NCBI RefSeq assembly: GCF_039522165.1 | Contig: NZ_BAAADE010000007.1 | Location: 62,001-126,000 of the forward strand | DNA length: 64,000 nt | DNA from: Paenochrobactrum glaciei | GTDB lineage: Bacteria; Pseudomonadota; Alphaproteobacteria; Rhizobiales; Rhizobiaceae | Reading direction: 5' to 3' | Shown: in pieces, positions 1-8,419 of the stretch | Layout: each line of letters begins with the position of its first letter | How positions within the stretch are numbered: the stretch's first letter is position 1 | Notes under the pieces: generated by a model | The model's input: only the letters and a program-made list of their open reading frames with translations | Told to the model about the DNA's origin: nothing | Databases searched by the model: none | Translations under genes and position numbers: made by a program

Positions 1-325
1 GTTCAATATCATTAAGTACCGGCAGTAAATCTGCAACCGTATCAATAATATAATCCGGCCTATGTCGCCCTAAAACATCAGAAGCACGTGCGCGCAATTT
101 TTGCACCTCCTCATCCGACATAGCTGCCAATTGCTCAGGCGTAACACCTGCCTCATTGCCGCTCAGCGTAACAGCCACTGTCCAGCATCCGGCCTCACGC
201 CCTTCATCAATGCCAACGCCGATATTTTCAACTTTTACCACCGCATGAGCAGGCCAAACCTGAAGATCTAAAAAGCATTGATACATATTCATCGGTGTCA
301 GGCGGCCATATGGCAAATCACCGTG
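1..325 (-). pseudogene. phnX: Phosphonoacetaldehyde hydrolase, C-terminal fragment
   Basis: Translating the minus strand from about 325 down to the window edge gives the C-terminal part of a HAD-superfamily phosphonoacetaldehyde hydrolase, which cleaves phosphonoacetaldehyde to acetaldehyde and phosphate in 2-aminoethylphosphonate breakdown. Recognisable parts are GRLTPMNMYQCFLDL, then AVVKVENIGVGIDEG, then AGCWTVAVTLSGNEAG and the tail YIIDTVADLLPVL. The stop lies beyond the left edge. The N-terminal half, with the nucleophile Asp motif, is absent: upstream of about 325 the sequence becomes insertion-sequence debris. The gene is therefore truncated and almost certainly inactive, unless the 5' part lies elsewhere. 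Confidence 0.75.
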
Positions 326-329
326 GACT

Positions 330-650
330 TGCTTCGTAAAAGTGGAGAGATTTTCTTGAGCAGAAAGGAAACTTACATGACGAAGCGAGCAGACTTTACG
401 AAGGAATTTGAACGAGAAGCAATTCCACTTGCTGAGACAAGCGGTCGAACCCATAAGGAGGTCGCAGAAAATCTCGGCATAGGTCTTTTGACACGAACAC
501 GCTGGTTTTCCCGCAATCGTGACCCTGGCATGAATGACCCTTGCCAGCGCAAGTCCGAAGAAAGATATGTCGGTTGAGCTTAAACGCCTTCGCCGTGAAA
601 ACGAGTTGCTGCCTCAGGAGCGAGATTTATTAAAAAGGCTGCTGTAGATT
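330..650 (+). mobile_element. IS3-family orfA remnant
   Basis: From the ATG at 377 a typical IS3-family OrfA helix-turn-helix can be read (MTKRADFTKEFEREAIPLAE, then SGRTHKEVAENLGIG). After a frame change near 565 it continues as the leucine-zipper part, LKRLRRENELLPQERDLLKR. OrfB is absent. The fragment abuts the truncated phnX, so this insertion or a later rearrangement removed the phnX 5' end. Confidence 0.7.
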
Positions 651-704
651 CAACCTGTCAACGCAACATAAACTTCCAATAGTTGCTTTCACAGGTGTTC
701 AGCG

Positions 705-1425
705 ATGAAGAGAAAATTCACACAGTCAGAAAAAGAAACATGCTGGTCTTTATGGAGGAAGGACTTGAATTCAGCGACATTGGTCGCGTGTTGAGTACTA
801 AGCCTGGTTCTATATTTACGTTTCTTCGAGAGCATAGCGAGGTCACATTACCAAGACCTTAAAAGAGCCAAATAAGTCTAGCTGCGAATATTGCTATCAG
901 ACAAATAGCATGCTCGCTGCGTCGTTCTCCATCGACGATTTCATGGGATATAAATAAAAATGGAGGCATAGGAAAATACAGAGCGATTGTAGCTGAAGCT
1001 GCTGCATGGAAACGGGCTAAAAGGCCGAAACCAGCAAAACTAGCTATCAATATTCCATTAAAATCTCTTGTCATTGAAAAACTTCAATTAAAATGGTCGC
1101 CAGAGCAAATATCAGGGTGGCTCAAAATTGAATTTCCATTTCTCAAAAACATGCAGATCTCCCCAGAGACAATATATAAAAGTCTTTATATTCGCTCACG
1201 CGAATTGCTTGATATCGCCTTGATGAACAGCCTCCGTAGGGCACATAAAATACGACAGAGTAAGCGTCACTCTCGACGAGATGATCGAGGCTCAATCAGT
1301 ATTGTGAACGGGATATTCTTACATAAAAGGCCATCAGAGATAGATGAGCGTTCAATATCAGGTCATTGGGACAGTGACTTGATCAGTGGTTCTGGAAATA
1401 CGCATAGTGACACGAGCAATCTCTT
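705..1425 (+). mobile_element. IS30-family transposase remnant
   Basis: The reading frame from about 863 matches an IS30 transposase: ISLAANIAIRQIACSLRRSP, STISWDINKNGG, then WSPEQISGWLK and the start of the catalytic domain GHWDSDLISGSGNTH. An N-terminal helix-turn-helix piece from the ATG at 705 (MKRKFTQSEKETCWSLW) lies in another frame. The catalytic core is cut just after its first Asp, where an oppositely oriented IS3 piece begins, so the element is dead. Confidence 0.65.
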
Positions 1426-1660
1426 GCTTCAAGCGCCTGATCTCTGACAATTGATCATTCTACGCAGCTGCTTTCACAGGGGCTTTATAGTGCTTAATCC
1501 AACTATAAAGTGAATGTGTACTTACGCCCAAGCGACGAGAAACATCTGCTACGGAATAACCGCGCACAGTAATTTGTTTAATAGCATCAAGTTTGAACGT
1601 GTCAGTGAAATTAGCTCTTTACCCATCATAAGCTCCTTGCCTCTTTTTTAAGTCAAAAGG
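1418..1660 (-). mobile_element. IS3-family orfA remnant, reverse orientation
   Basis: Reading the minus strand from about 1630 gives NFTDTFKLDAIKQITVRGYS and VADVSRRLGVSTHSLYSWIK, a classical IS3 OrfA helix-turn-helix. A stop follows, and then the frame continues as RRLKQEIARV. The start region is frameshifted (ATG at 1629). It truncates the IS30 remnant and points against it, so at least three insertion or recombination events are stacked here. Confidence 0.65.
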
Positions 1661-1766
1661 TGCCTACAAATCCAGGGATTATTCAACGCTTTCCATGCAC
1701 ACATATTGGTAATATCTGTTTACATTGTTATACAAGCCTCCTTGCAACTCAGTAAATTCTCTATTT

Positions 1767-2834
1767 CTATGTGGCTAGCCTAGGTGCAGGATACACCTCA
1801 CCATCAAACAGTTTTCGCGCGGTTCTTAAAGAGCCTGCGCCAGTGACTTTACCACTGCTGTCCCGTTTAATGAGAACATCTGCGGAACCACTTGGATGTT
1901 CAATAAAAAAACTCTCACCATCAGGTTGAACTGCAATCTCTGCTGCTGGAGATCCAGCTAACGTGCAGGCTGTTGCGATACTCACAGCTGCAAAAACCCC
2001 AATACTTGCGTGACAACGATGCGGGATAAAGCTTCTCGTGCTGATAACACCACCTGATAAAGGCTTAGAAACTAAAGTCATCTTAGGTACAGACTTATCG
2101 ACAACGTCACCAAGATTCATTAATGGCCCGCATTTGAGCCTGATAGCTTCGATGCGTGACTTTAGATCAACATTGCTATCAAGTTCTGCACGGCTCTCTT
2201 GTCCGGTCAATCCGAAGTCTGATGCCCGCATAACAACGATCGGCATACCATTATCAATCATGGTAACATCAATACCATCGACACTATCTACAGAGTTTCC
2301 AGTAGGAAGCAGTGCGCCAGTCATTGAGCCCGCAATGTTGTCAAACAGCAATGTAATTGGAGCATGAGTTCCAGGTACCCCGTCTATCTGGGCATTACCT
2401 TCATAGGTCAGTTTACTATTTGGAGTGGAGACTTGTGCTGTAGCAATTTCACCAGTGTTGACCATGTAAATTTTTATACTAGTGGTGCCGTTTACGGCTT
2501 TCACTAAACCACGTTCTAATGCGAATGGTCCAACACCCGCTATAATATTCCCACAACCTTGAGCGCTGGACACGAGTGCATCCTCTACATAGACTTGTAA
2601 AAAAAGGTAATCAACATCCGCATCTTCACGCCTTGATTTAGATATGACGGCTACTTTAGAGGTTAGTGGATCCGCTCCTCCAATACCATCAATCTGGCGA
2701 ACATCCGGGCTGCCCATGATACGAAGTAAGAGTTGATCACGTTCGGTCTCGTTTTCTGGCAAGTCCCTTGCCAGAAAATAGGCCCCTTTAGAGGTGCCGC
2801 CTCGCATCCAAAGACATGGAATACCATCACTCAT
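1767..2834 (-). CDS. galD: 4-oxalomesaconate tautomerase (PrpF family)
   Basis: 355 residues, the full length of the PrpF/GalD family, a diaminopimelate-epimerase-like fold. The N-terminus PCLWMRGGTSKGAYFLARDL is the family signature; QGCGNIIAGVGPFA and SIGVFAAVSIATACTLAGSP carry the other conserved active-site segments. GalD converts the keto and enol forms of 4-oxalomesaconate in gallate degradation; PrpF itself isomerises aconitate. The 4-oxalomesaconate assignment rests on neighbours that look like GalB and GalC. It is the last gene of a minus-strand operon starting at 8297. The start at 2834 follows AAGGA about ten bases upstream. Confidence 0.75.
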   Translation of the reverse strand: MSDGIPCLWMRGGTSKGAYFLARDLPENETERDQLLLRIMGSPDVRQIDGIGGADPLTSKVAVISKSRREDADVDYLFLQVYVEDALVSSAQGCGNIIAGVGPFALERGLVKAVNGTTSIKIYMVNTGEIATAQVSTPNSKLTYEGNAQIDGVPGTHAPITLLFDNIAGSMTGALLPTGNSVDSVDGIDVTMIDNGMPIVVMRASDFGLTGQESRAELDSNVDLKSRIEAIRLKCGPLMNLGDVVDKSVPKMTLVSKPLSGGVISTRSFIPHRCHASIGVFAAVSIATACTLAGSPAAEIAVQPDGESFFIEHPSGSADVLIKRDSSGKVTGAGSLRTARKLFDGEVYPAPRLAT

Positions 2835-2873
2835 ATCTATATTCCTTATTTTTTATTTATAATTCACAATAAC

Positions 2874-3362
2874 TTAGGGGAGAGGTAAGCCTAAAAAACT
2901 TGCGAATAGGAACTCAGCGATCAGCCATGTAGCTATTGCTGTCACTAATGCGCGGAAAAGCCTTCTGTTCCCAGAAAATAAAAGCGTTACTAAGCCAGCT
3001 GTAATGCCAAGAGAAACGGCAAGACCGATATAATGCGCTGCTATTGGAACTACAAAAAAAGCACCAATAAAAAGGCTAACCCTTTCGAAGGCAGGAAAAC
3101 TTGGCTTCTCGTAATCAGGCAGAAGCCTGAAAGCGAGGATTATTAAAACCAAAGATAACCCAACACTGAATATTGCAACTCCATATGGCAAAGCAGCTGG
3201 CCCAACGTCCCCCCGTGAGTGTCCGGCAGGCAAATTAGTAACTAAGTACCAGTAACCAGTGGCACCACTTAAGTAGATAAGTGCTGCAATGAGTTCAGGC
3301 CACGACATTTGCTGGTTGGAACGCCCCATAGTGGAGCGTTCTTTATCAACTATTTTTGTCAT
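2874..3362 (-). CDS. tctB: Tripartite tricarboxylate transporter, small membrane subunit TctB
   Basis: 162 residues with four hydrophobic segments (roughly 20-40, 55-78, 92-120, 128-155), the size and layout of TctB, the small integral membrane subunit of tripartite tricarboxylate transporters. The start codon overlaps the stop of the upstream tctC by four bases (ATGA), so the two are translationally coupled. Together with tctC and tctA it should form a secondary, binding-protein-dependent importer for a di- or tricarboxylate. Confidence 0.8.
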   Translation of the reverse strand: MTKIVDKERSTMGRSNQQMSWPELIAALIYLSGATGYWYLVTNLPAGHSRGDVGPAALPYGVAIFSVGLSLVLIILAFRLLPDYEKPSFPAFERVSLFIGAFFVVPIAAHYIGLAVSLGITAGLVTLLFSGNRRLFRALVTAIATWLIAEFLFASFLGLPLP

Positions 3363-4342
3363 TGCATAAACCCAGCTGCTTTAAGGAATTTGCTTTGCTG
3401 TTCGATGTCAGATTTGACACGCTTGGTAAATTCTTCTTCACCCCAATTTGGGCTATCTTGAAACTGTTCAACTTGGAAGTTTTTCCAACTATCGGAGGCA
3501 ATAACTTTATCAATTGCCTCTTGGATAGACACTACCACATCATCAGGAGTTCCCGCCTTGACACCAACTCCTCGCCAAATGGCTCCACTCACATCAATAC
3601 CTTGTTCAGTGTATGTGGGCACTTCGGGCAAGAAGCTCGTGCGGTCTTCAGTTGAAATACCGAGCAAGCGGACATCGCCATTCTTAACTTGAGCCAAACC
3701 TGTTGATGGTGTCATCATTGCTGCATCAAGATGTTTTCCTAGAAGAGCTAGTGTCACTTTTCCGGAGGCATCGAATGGTATCCATCCACTTTCAAAGTCT
3801 TCTTGACCCATCATTTGATAAAGCATGTACTGATGGAAGCCGCCAGGTGCGTGGCCACCAACTTTCAGACCGTTAGGATTATCTTTCATGTATCGAACGA
3901 AATCGGCAGTTGTTTGGAAAGGGCTATCTTTTACAACAGCTAATGCCGATGGTTCGGACTGCATGGCTCGGAGCAGACGCAGATCGTCAACACCAAATGG
4001 GATCAGTCCTTGCGCTATACCAAAAGACAATGTTCCGGTCATAACCAGAATATTATAACCGTCATTTGGTTGCGCCATGACTGTTGATACACCTACAGCG
4101 CCACTGCCCCCCGGACGGTTATCAATTTTAACAGACCAACCGGCTTCCTTTTCAAGAAGCTCGCCCAGCTTACGTCCATAGGTATCGAGTGCGCCACCAG
4201 CTCCGGACCAGATTACTAAATTAACTGTTTTCTGTGGGAAAACAGCTGCGTTTGCTGTTCCTATAATAGAGCTTAAGGTGAAGCCCGTAAGTGCAACTGT
4301 AAAACTTGCAGTTCTTGCAATATTTTTTATATTATTTAACAT
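3359..4342 (-). CDS. tctC: Tripartite tricarboxylate transporter substrate-binding protein TctC
   Basis: About 327 residues with a signal peptide ending near TANAA and the Bug/TctC fold: YGRKLGELLEKEAGW, VKIDNRPGGSGAVGVSTVM (the conserved NRPGGSG loop) and a C-terminal KSDIEQQSKFLKAAGF. It captures the carboxylate in the periplasm and hands it to TctAB. The ATG at 4342 is preceded by GGAGGG ten bases upstream. A TTG two codons earlier (4348) is the alternative start. It lies 47 bp downstream of tctA. Confidence 0.85.
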   Translation of the reverse strand: MLNNIKNIARTASFTVALTGFTLSSIIGTANAAVFPQKTVNLVIWSGAGGALDTYGRKLGELLEKEAGWSVKIDNRPGGSGAVGVSTVMAQPNDGYNILVMTGTLSFGIAQGLIPFGVDDLRLLRAMQSEPSALAVVKDSPFQTTADFVRYMKDNPNGLKVGGHAPGGFHQYMLYQMMGQEDFESGWIPFDASGKVTLALLGKHLDAAMMTPSTGLAQVKNGDVRLLGISTEDRTSFLPEVPTYTEQGIDVSGAIWRGVGVKAGTPDDVVVSIQEAIDKVIASDSWKNFQVEQFQDSPNWGEEEFTKRVKSDIEQQSKFLKAAGFMQ

Positions 4343-4389
4343 TGTCAAAATCCCTCCATTTTATTGACATGAGCTGCATTCGTTTATTT

Positions 4390-5874
4390 TTAAGTCTTCG
4401 CAGCAGGTTCTTTCATAAGTCTAACAATTGGAATCATTATACTTATCAAGCTTAAGACTAAAAATATGAGGCTCACTGGATCTGTAACGAAGATCGAGTA
4501 GCTGCCCTGAGATGAGACCAGTGCTGTGCGATAGTTGGTTTCGATTAAGTATCCAAGAACCATGGCCAGAATGACTGGCGGCACTGGGAACTTTAGTTTT
4601 TTCATGAAATAGCCGACTACACCAAATCCAAGTGTAATCCATACGTCGAACATCAAGTTGCGGATGGCAAAAGCGCCAAGGATAGCAAAAATCATAACCC
4701 CCGCTGCCAGAACAGCATCAGGCAATTTGGTAATCTTTGTCATAACAGGCAGAAACAGTGAACCAACGATGTATTGTGCTATTGCTGCAATAATTACACC
4801 AAACAAAATCGCATATACGAGTGCAGGCGCCTCAGTGAAAAGTTGCGGCCCTGGATGCAGACCGTGCATTATAAGTGCACCTACTAAAATAGCAGTTGTA
4901 GGCGATCCGGGAATACCAAGGGCAAGCAGAGGGACAAGCGCACCACCGACTGTTGCGTTATTCGAAGCTTCAGGGGCGGCAATCCCGTTTACAGCACCGT
5001 GACCAAACTCTTTTGGGTTTTTAGAACGAGCACGTGCATAATCACGTGCAACCCAACATGCAATATTACCACCAACGCCCGGTAAAATACCCAAGAGTGT
5101 ACCAATAACGGATCCAGATATCATAGAACGCCATGTCTCGCCCCAAAGCTTTGACGACATACGCACATGACCAACTGCGTTTTCGACCTTTTGCCGAACG
5201 GCTGAATGTTTTTCGACCATAACCATAGCTTCAGACACTGCAAACAAACCAATGAGTGCTGCTAAGAACGGAACGCCTTCGAATAATTCATAGTATCCAA
5301 GTGTAAATCGTGGAGTACCGGCTATAGGATCGATCCCCACCATAGCAAGGGATAAGCCGAAGCAAACACTGATAATCCCTTTTATTAATGAACCACCAGA
5401 AAGAGCTGCTACGGAAGTTAACCCAAACAGGCCTACAGAAAAATAGCCTGCAGGTCCGAATTGTAGTGCCAATTTCGCAAGCGGCATTGCAAGCACTAAC
5501 AAAGCTACGCCCCCGAGTATCCCGCCAACAGTCGAGGCCGTTAGTGAAATTGATATTGCTTCGTTCGCTCTGCCTTGTTGCGCCATCGCGTAGCCGTCAA
5601 TAGCAGTTGCAGCCGCAGCTGAGGTGCCAGGAGTAGAAAGCAGAATTGCACTGATTGAACCACCATATTCAGCCGACATGTAGAGCGATATCATGATTAA
5701 CATGCTCAGTTCAGGGGATAAATTATATGTGAAAGGAATTAAAAGACTCAGACCGATAGACGGCCCAAGTCCAGGAAGCGCACCTACAATAATGCCGAGT
5801 GCCGCGCCAATTAATAAAACTGCAAGCCCGCTAAAACTAAAAATAATGCCTAATGACTGCGCAATTCCTTCCAT
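4390..5874 (-). CDS. tctA: Tripartite tricarboxylate transporter large permease TctA
   Basis: 494 residues, about twelve hydrophobic segments. Family motifs are visible: GALPGLGPSIGLSLLIPFTY near the N-terminus and the repeated half-motif GILPGVGGNIACWVARDYAR near residue 265, plus LGIPGSPTTAILVGALIMHG. TctA is the transport channel of the TctABC system. The start is one base after the stop of the dehydrogenase at 5876, so both belong to the same transcript. Its presence with galB, galC and galD suggests the imported acid is an intermediate or precursor of that pathway. Confidence 0.88.
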   Translation of the reverse strand: MEGIAQSLGIIFSFSGLAVLLIGAALGIIVGALPGLGPSIGLSLLIPFTYNLSPELSMLIMISLYMSAEYGGSISAILLSTPGTSAAAATAIDGYAMAQQGRANEAISISLTASTVGGILGGVALLVLAMPLAKLALQFGPAGYFSVGLFGLTSVAALSGGSLIKGIISVCFGLSLAMVGIDPIAGTPRFTLGYYELFEGVPFLAALIGLFAVSEAMVMVEKHSAVRQKVENAVGHVRMSSKLWGETWRSMISGSVIGTLLGILPGVGGNIACWVARDYARARSKNPKEFGHGAVNGIAAPEASNNATVGGALVPLLALGIPGSPTTAILVGALIMHGLHPGPQLFTEAPALVYAILFGVIIAAIAQYIVGSLFLPVMTKITKLPDAVLAAGVMIFAILGAFAIRNLMFDVWITLGFGVVGYFMKKLKFPVPPVILAMVLGYLIETNYRTALVSSQGSYSIFVTDPVSLIFLVLSLISIMIPIVRLMKEPAAKT

Positions 5875-5875
5875 T

Positions 5876-6763
5876 TCAGCCCCCTTTTACGAGAAGACGA
5901 GACAGAGAAGGTACAAATTTTTTATATCCATCATTACTAGACAGGTTTTCTTTTTTCAGTTCTTCATGAGCCTTGCCAATTACTTTACAAGCAGCACGAG
6001 ACATATGCGGACTGAAGCCCAACTCTTCAATTGTATTAGCTGCTTCGTTCATTTCTGTTACACGGCGCGCACCATGCTCGAATGTCCGGCTGAGATAATA
6101 GTCAGATGTTTCACGCCAATTGACACCAGGGAATGTTTCACCCACAGAATCCAATATTTTTTCTGTAACACCAGCTTTTTCGGCAGCACTTAACGCCTCA
6201 ATTAAAAGAGCTTCGACCCCCTTGACCATAACCGACCTAATCATCTTCAAAGCGGAAGCCTGACCTGGCTCAGTCCCAACTGCTTCCAAATTCATACCAA
6301 GTGCATTGAGTTTTTCAGCTGTTTCTTCTGCAGCACTACCTGCAACAAAAATTGGAACTTTTGCGCCATATGGGGGGACTCTAGCCATCACCGCCCCTTC
6401 AACAAAAGTGCCTTTGCCCTTTCTGATTTCTACAGCAGCTAAAGTTTTAGTAGCTGGCCCAACAGAGTTCAGATCAATAAAGATCGCGGTATCTGATAGA
6501 TAGGCTGAAACAGATTTTGCTACGGCTTGTGTGGCGGAGCCAACGACTAAAGACAGAACGAAATCCACATCGGATAATGCGCTCAAATCCATAATAGGAA
6601 CAACATTCATGCTTTCAGCTTTGGCTAGCAGATCTGCTGATGCCTGTTTATCGCTAAACCGCACATCATATACAACAATCTCTTCAATTTGAGATTGCTT
6701 TGCTAAGTCCTTTGCCATTGATTGAGCAGCTTCACCAAAGCCTATAAATGCAATTTTTGTCAT
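5876..6763 (-). CDS. NAD(P)-dependent oxidoreductase (HIBADH/6PGDH-like, DUF1932)
   Basis: 295 residues. An N-terminal Rossmann fold of the 6-phosphogluconate/3-hydroxyisobutyrate dehydrogenase type begins with KIAFIGFGEAAQSMAKDL. A helical C-terminal half resembles DUF1932. The catalytic lysine of this superfamily fits the Lys in GQASALKMIRSVMVKG. Such enzymes oxidise a beta-hydroxy acid. This one is not part of the textbook gallate pathway, and its position between tctA and the galC-like gene suggests it oxidises the imported compound or a side intermediate. The substrate is unknown. Confidence 0.65.
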   Translation of the reverse strand: MTKIAFIGFGEAAQSMAKDLAKQSQIEEIVVYDVRFSDKQASADLLAKAESMNVVPIMDLSALSDVDFVLSLVVGSATQAVAKSVSAYLSDTAIFIDLNSVGPATKTLAAVEIRKGKGTFVEGAVMARVPPYGAKVPIFVAGSAAEETAEKLNALGMNLEAVGTEPGQASALKMIRSVMVKGVEALLIEALSAAEKAGVTEKILDSVGETFPGVNWRETSDYYLSRTFEHGARRVTEMNEAANTIEELGFSPHMSRAACKVIGKAHEELKKENLSSNDGYKKFVPSLSRLLVKGG

Positions 6764-6804
6764 TTAATTCCTCCCTCACCCCATCTGATAGACTTAATAA
6801 ATCC

Positions 6805-7476
6805 TCAGATATATTTCAGGCCCTTCTCAGCAAGTCGCTCACGCATTTTATAGATATCTAAGCCCAATTCACCCGAAGCTAATTTGACACGCTTTTCTTC
6901 CTCAGCAGCCATGCGAGCTTGAGTCGCTTTAAGTGTTTTTTCTGCATCCACACGCTTAACAACACAAACACCATCATCATCAGCTACAATGATGTCGCCC
7001 GCTTCAATGGTCTGCCCACCACATACGATAGGAACATTCACAGAGCCGAGGGTCTCTTTAACTGTACCTTGTGCAGAAATCGCTGAAGACCATACAGGGA
7101 AACCCATCTTGGTAAGGTCGGCAATGTCGCGTACACCAGCATCTATGATAAGGCCGCAACAGCCATGTGCTCTGGCCGATGTTGCCAACAGATCACCAAA
7201 GTATCCATTATCGCAGGGAGAGGTCGGTGCCAAAACCAAAATGTCCCCCTCTTGTAATTGCTCAATTGCGACATGAAGCATCCAATTGTCACCTGGAGGC
7301 GCTGAAATGGTAACTGCAGAACCGGCAATACGTGCACCGGAAAAGATAGGGCGCATTTTACTGTTTAGGGAGCCTATACGCCCTTGAGCCTCATGAACCG
7401 TTGATACACCAGCGTCTGCAAGACCACTGATGATACGTTTATCCGCTCTATCAATGTTTTGACGGACTATAGCCAT
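6805..7476 (-). CDS. galC: 4-carboxy-4-hydroxy-2-oxoadipate aldolase / oxaloacetate decarboxylase
   Basis: 223 residues, the RraA-like class II aldolase fold of the HMG/CHA aldolases (LigK, ProA, GalC). GLIIDAGVRDIADLTKMG holds the conserved Arg-Asp pair used for substrate and metal binding; VNVPIVCGGQTIEAGDIIVA and the following DDDGVCVV are also typical. The enzyme cleaves 4-carboxy-4-hydroxy-2-oxoadipate to pyruvate and oxaloacetate, and usually decarboxylates oxaloacetate too. It lies between the galB-like hydratase upstream and the dehydrogenase downstream on the same strand. Confidence 0.82.
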   Translation of the reverse strand: MAIVRQNIDRADKRIISGLADAGVSTVHEAQGRIGSLNSKMRPIFSGARIAGSAVTISAPPGDNWMLHVAIEQLQEGDILVLAPTSPCDNGYFGDLLATSARAHGCCGLIIDAGVRDIADLTKMGFPVWSSAISAQGTVKETLGSVNVPIVCGGQTIEAGDIIVADDDGVCVVKRVDAEKTLKATQARMAAEEEKRVKLASGELGLDIYKMRERLAEKGLKYI

Positions 7477-7562
7477 TCTTAACTCCCAATATTACTATAC
7501 TCAGTATGCATATGGTGTTTACGCAGCCCTTAGAAATTCAGCTGCGTAAATCAACACTTCAA

Positions 7563-8297
7563 CTACAACTCATCAACTGTACGAGGGAAAATCGATTGGA
7601 ACCCTTCTGCAAACTGACAATCGCGTCCGCCTGATTGGCCTCCGGAGTTGCGCTTAAAGTGATTGGCACGGTTCTGCGCTACACGAGTATAGTACTCCCA
7701 CAGATGCTCTTGACCCTGCATGGCTTCAATTGCAGCACGTTTTTTCTCCCATACAGGAGTGATGTCCAAAAATGTATCCGGCTTCCATCCCATCTGCTCT
7801 GTTTGATGCGGTTCAAACAAATACAGTTGCGGAGAACCTAGAACTTTCTCACCAGGATTATGCCCCCAAGCTTGTGCAATCATGCGGCACTCAAGTGTGA
7901 CCTGGGTCGTGTACATATGATCTGTGTTGTATGGATCATACTGAGAATGCGACAGCATAAATTTCGGCTGAACCTTACGAATGATGTCGATCAGTTTAAA
8001 TTTGTTTTCTTCATTAAGTATGAGCGGGTAGTCGCCCAAGTCCATACAAATGAGATCGTGAACACCTAGATGTTTCGCAGCATGCTCCGCTTCATTCCGG
8101 CGTGCATTTTTGACCGTATTGAGCTCCATCCCAGGTTGTTTCCAAAGCTTAGCACTCTCGCCACGCTCCCCAAACGACAAACAGACCACAGTAACATCAT
8201 AGCCTTTAGCGGCATGAAGAGCGATTGCCCCTCCGCAACGCCACACGAAGTCAGCTGCATGCGCACTAATTACAAGAGCTGTTTTTTTCTCTGTCAT
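7563..8297 (-). CDS. galB: 4-oxalomesaconate hydratase, PIG-L type
   Basis: 244 residues of the PIG-L/LmbE deacetylase-like fold. The start VISAHAADFVWRCGGAIALH and the following segment VVCLSFGERGESAKLW are specific to the GalB branch, which hydrates 4-oxalomesaconate rather than deacetylating sugars; the usual PIG-L HPDD metal motif is replaced here by HAAD. LSHSQYDPYNTDHMYTTQV carries further candidate metal ligands. It is the first gene of the minus-strand operon, reading away from the divergent LysR gene, with AGGAGG close upstream of its ATG. The product feeds the galC-encoded aldolase. Confidence 0.8.
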   Translation of the reverse strand: MTEKKTALVISAHAADFVWRCGGAIALHAAKGYDVTVVCLSFGERGESAKLWKQPGMELNTVKNARRNEAEHAAKHLGVHDLICMDLGDYPLILNEENKFKLIDIIRKVQPKFMLSHSQYDPYNTDHMYTTQVTLECRMIAQAWGHNPGEKVLGSPQLYLFEPHQTEQMGWKPDTFLDITPVWEKKRAAIEAMQGQEHLWEYYTRVAQNRANHFKRNSGGQSGGRDCQFAEGFQSIFPRTVDEL

Positions 8298-8373
8298 ATA
8301 CTTATACCTCCTAAGTTGTAATCAGCTTTACGTATCAGAAGGTAAAAGGAAAATTGGAACTTTGGTGACTTGC

Positions 8374-8401
8374 ATAAGTTTTTGCTATAGCTAAAACTTA
8401 T
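8374..8401. promoter_or_regulatory. 28-bp palindrome, likely LysR operator
   Basis: ATAAGTTTT and AAAACTTAT form perfect nine-base arms around T-GCTATAGC-T, whose centre is itself a palindrome, so the whole site is symmetric apart from one T/T pair. It sits in the 122-bp gap between the divergent galB and LysR genes, next to the LysR start, where LysR-type regulators usually place their recognition site (T-N11-A type dyads). Confidence 0.6.
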
Positions 8402-8419
8402 AAAGTCGTTAAGCATCCA

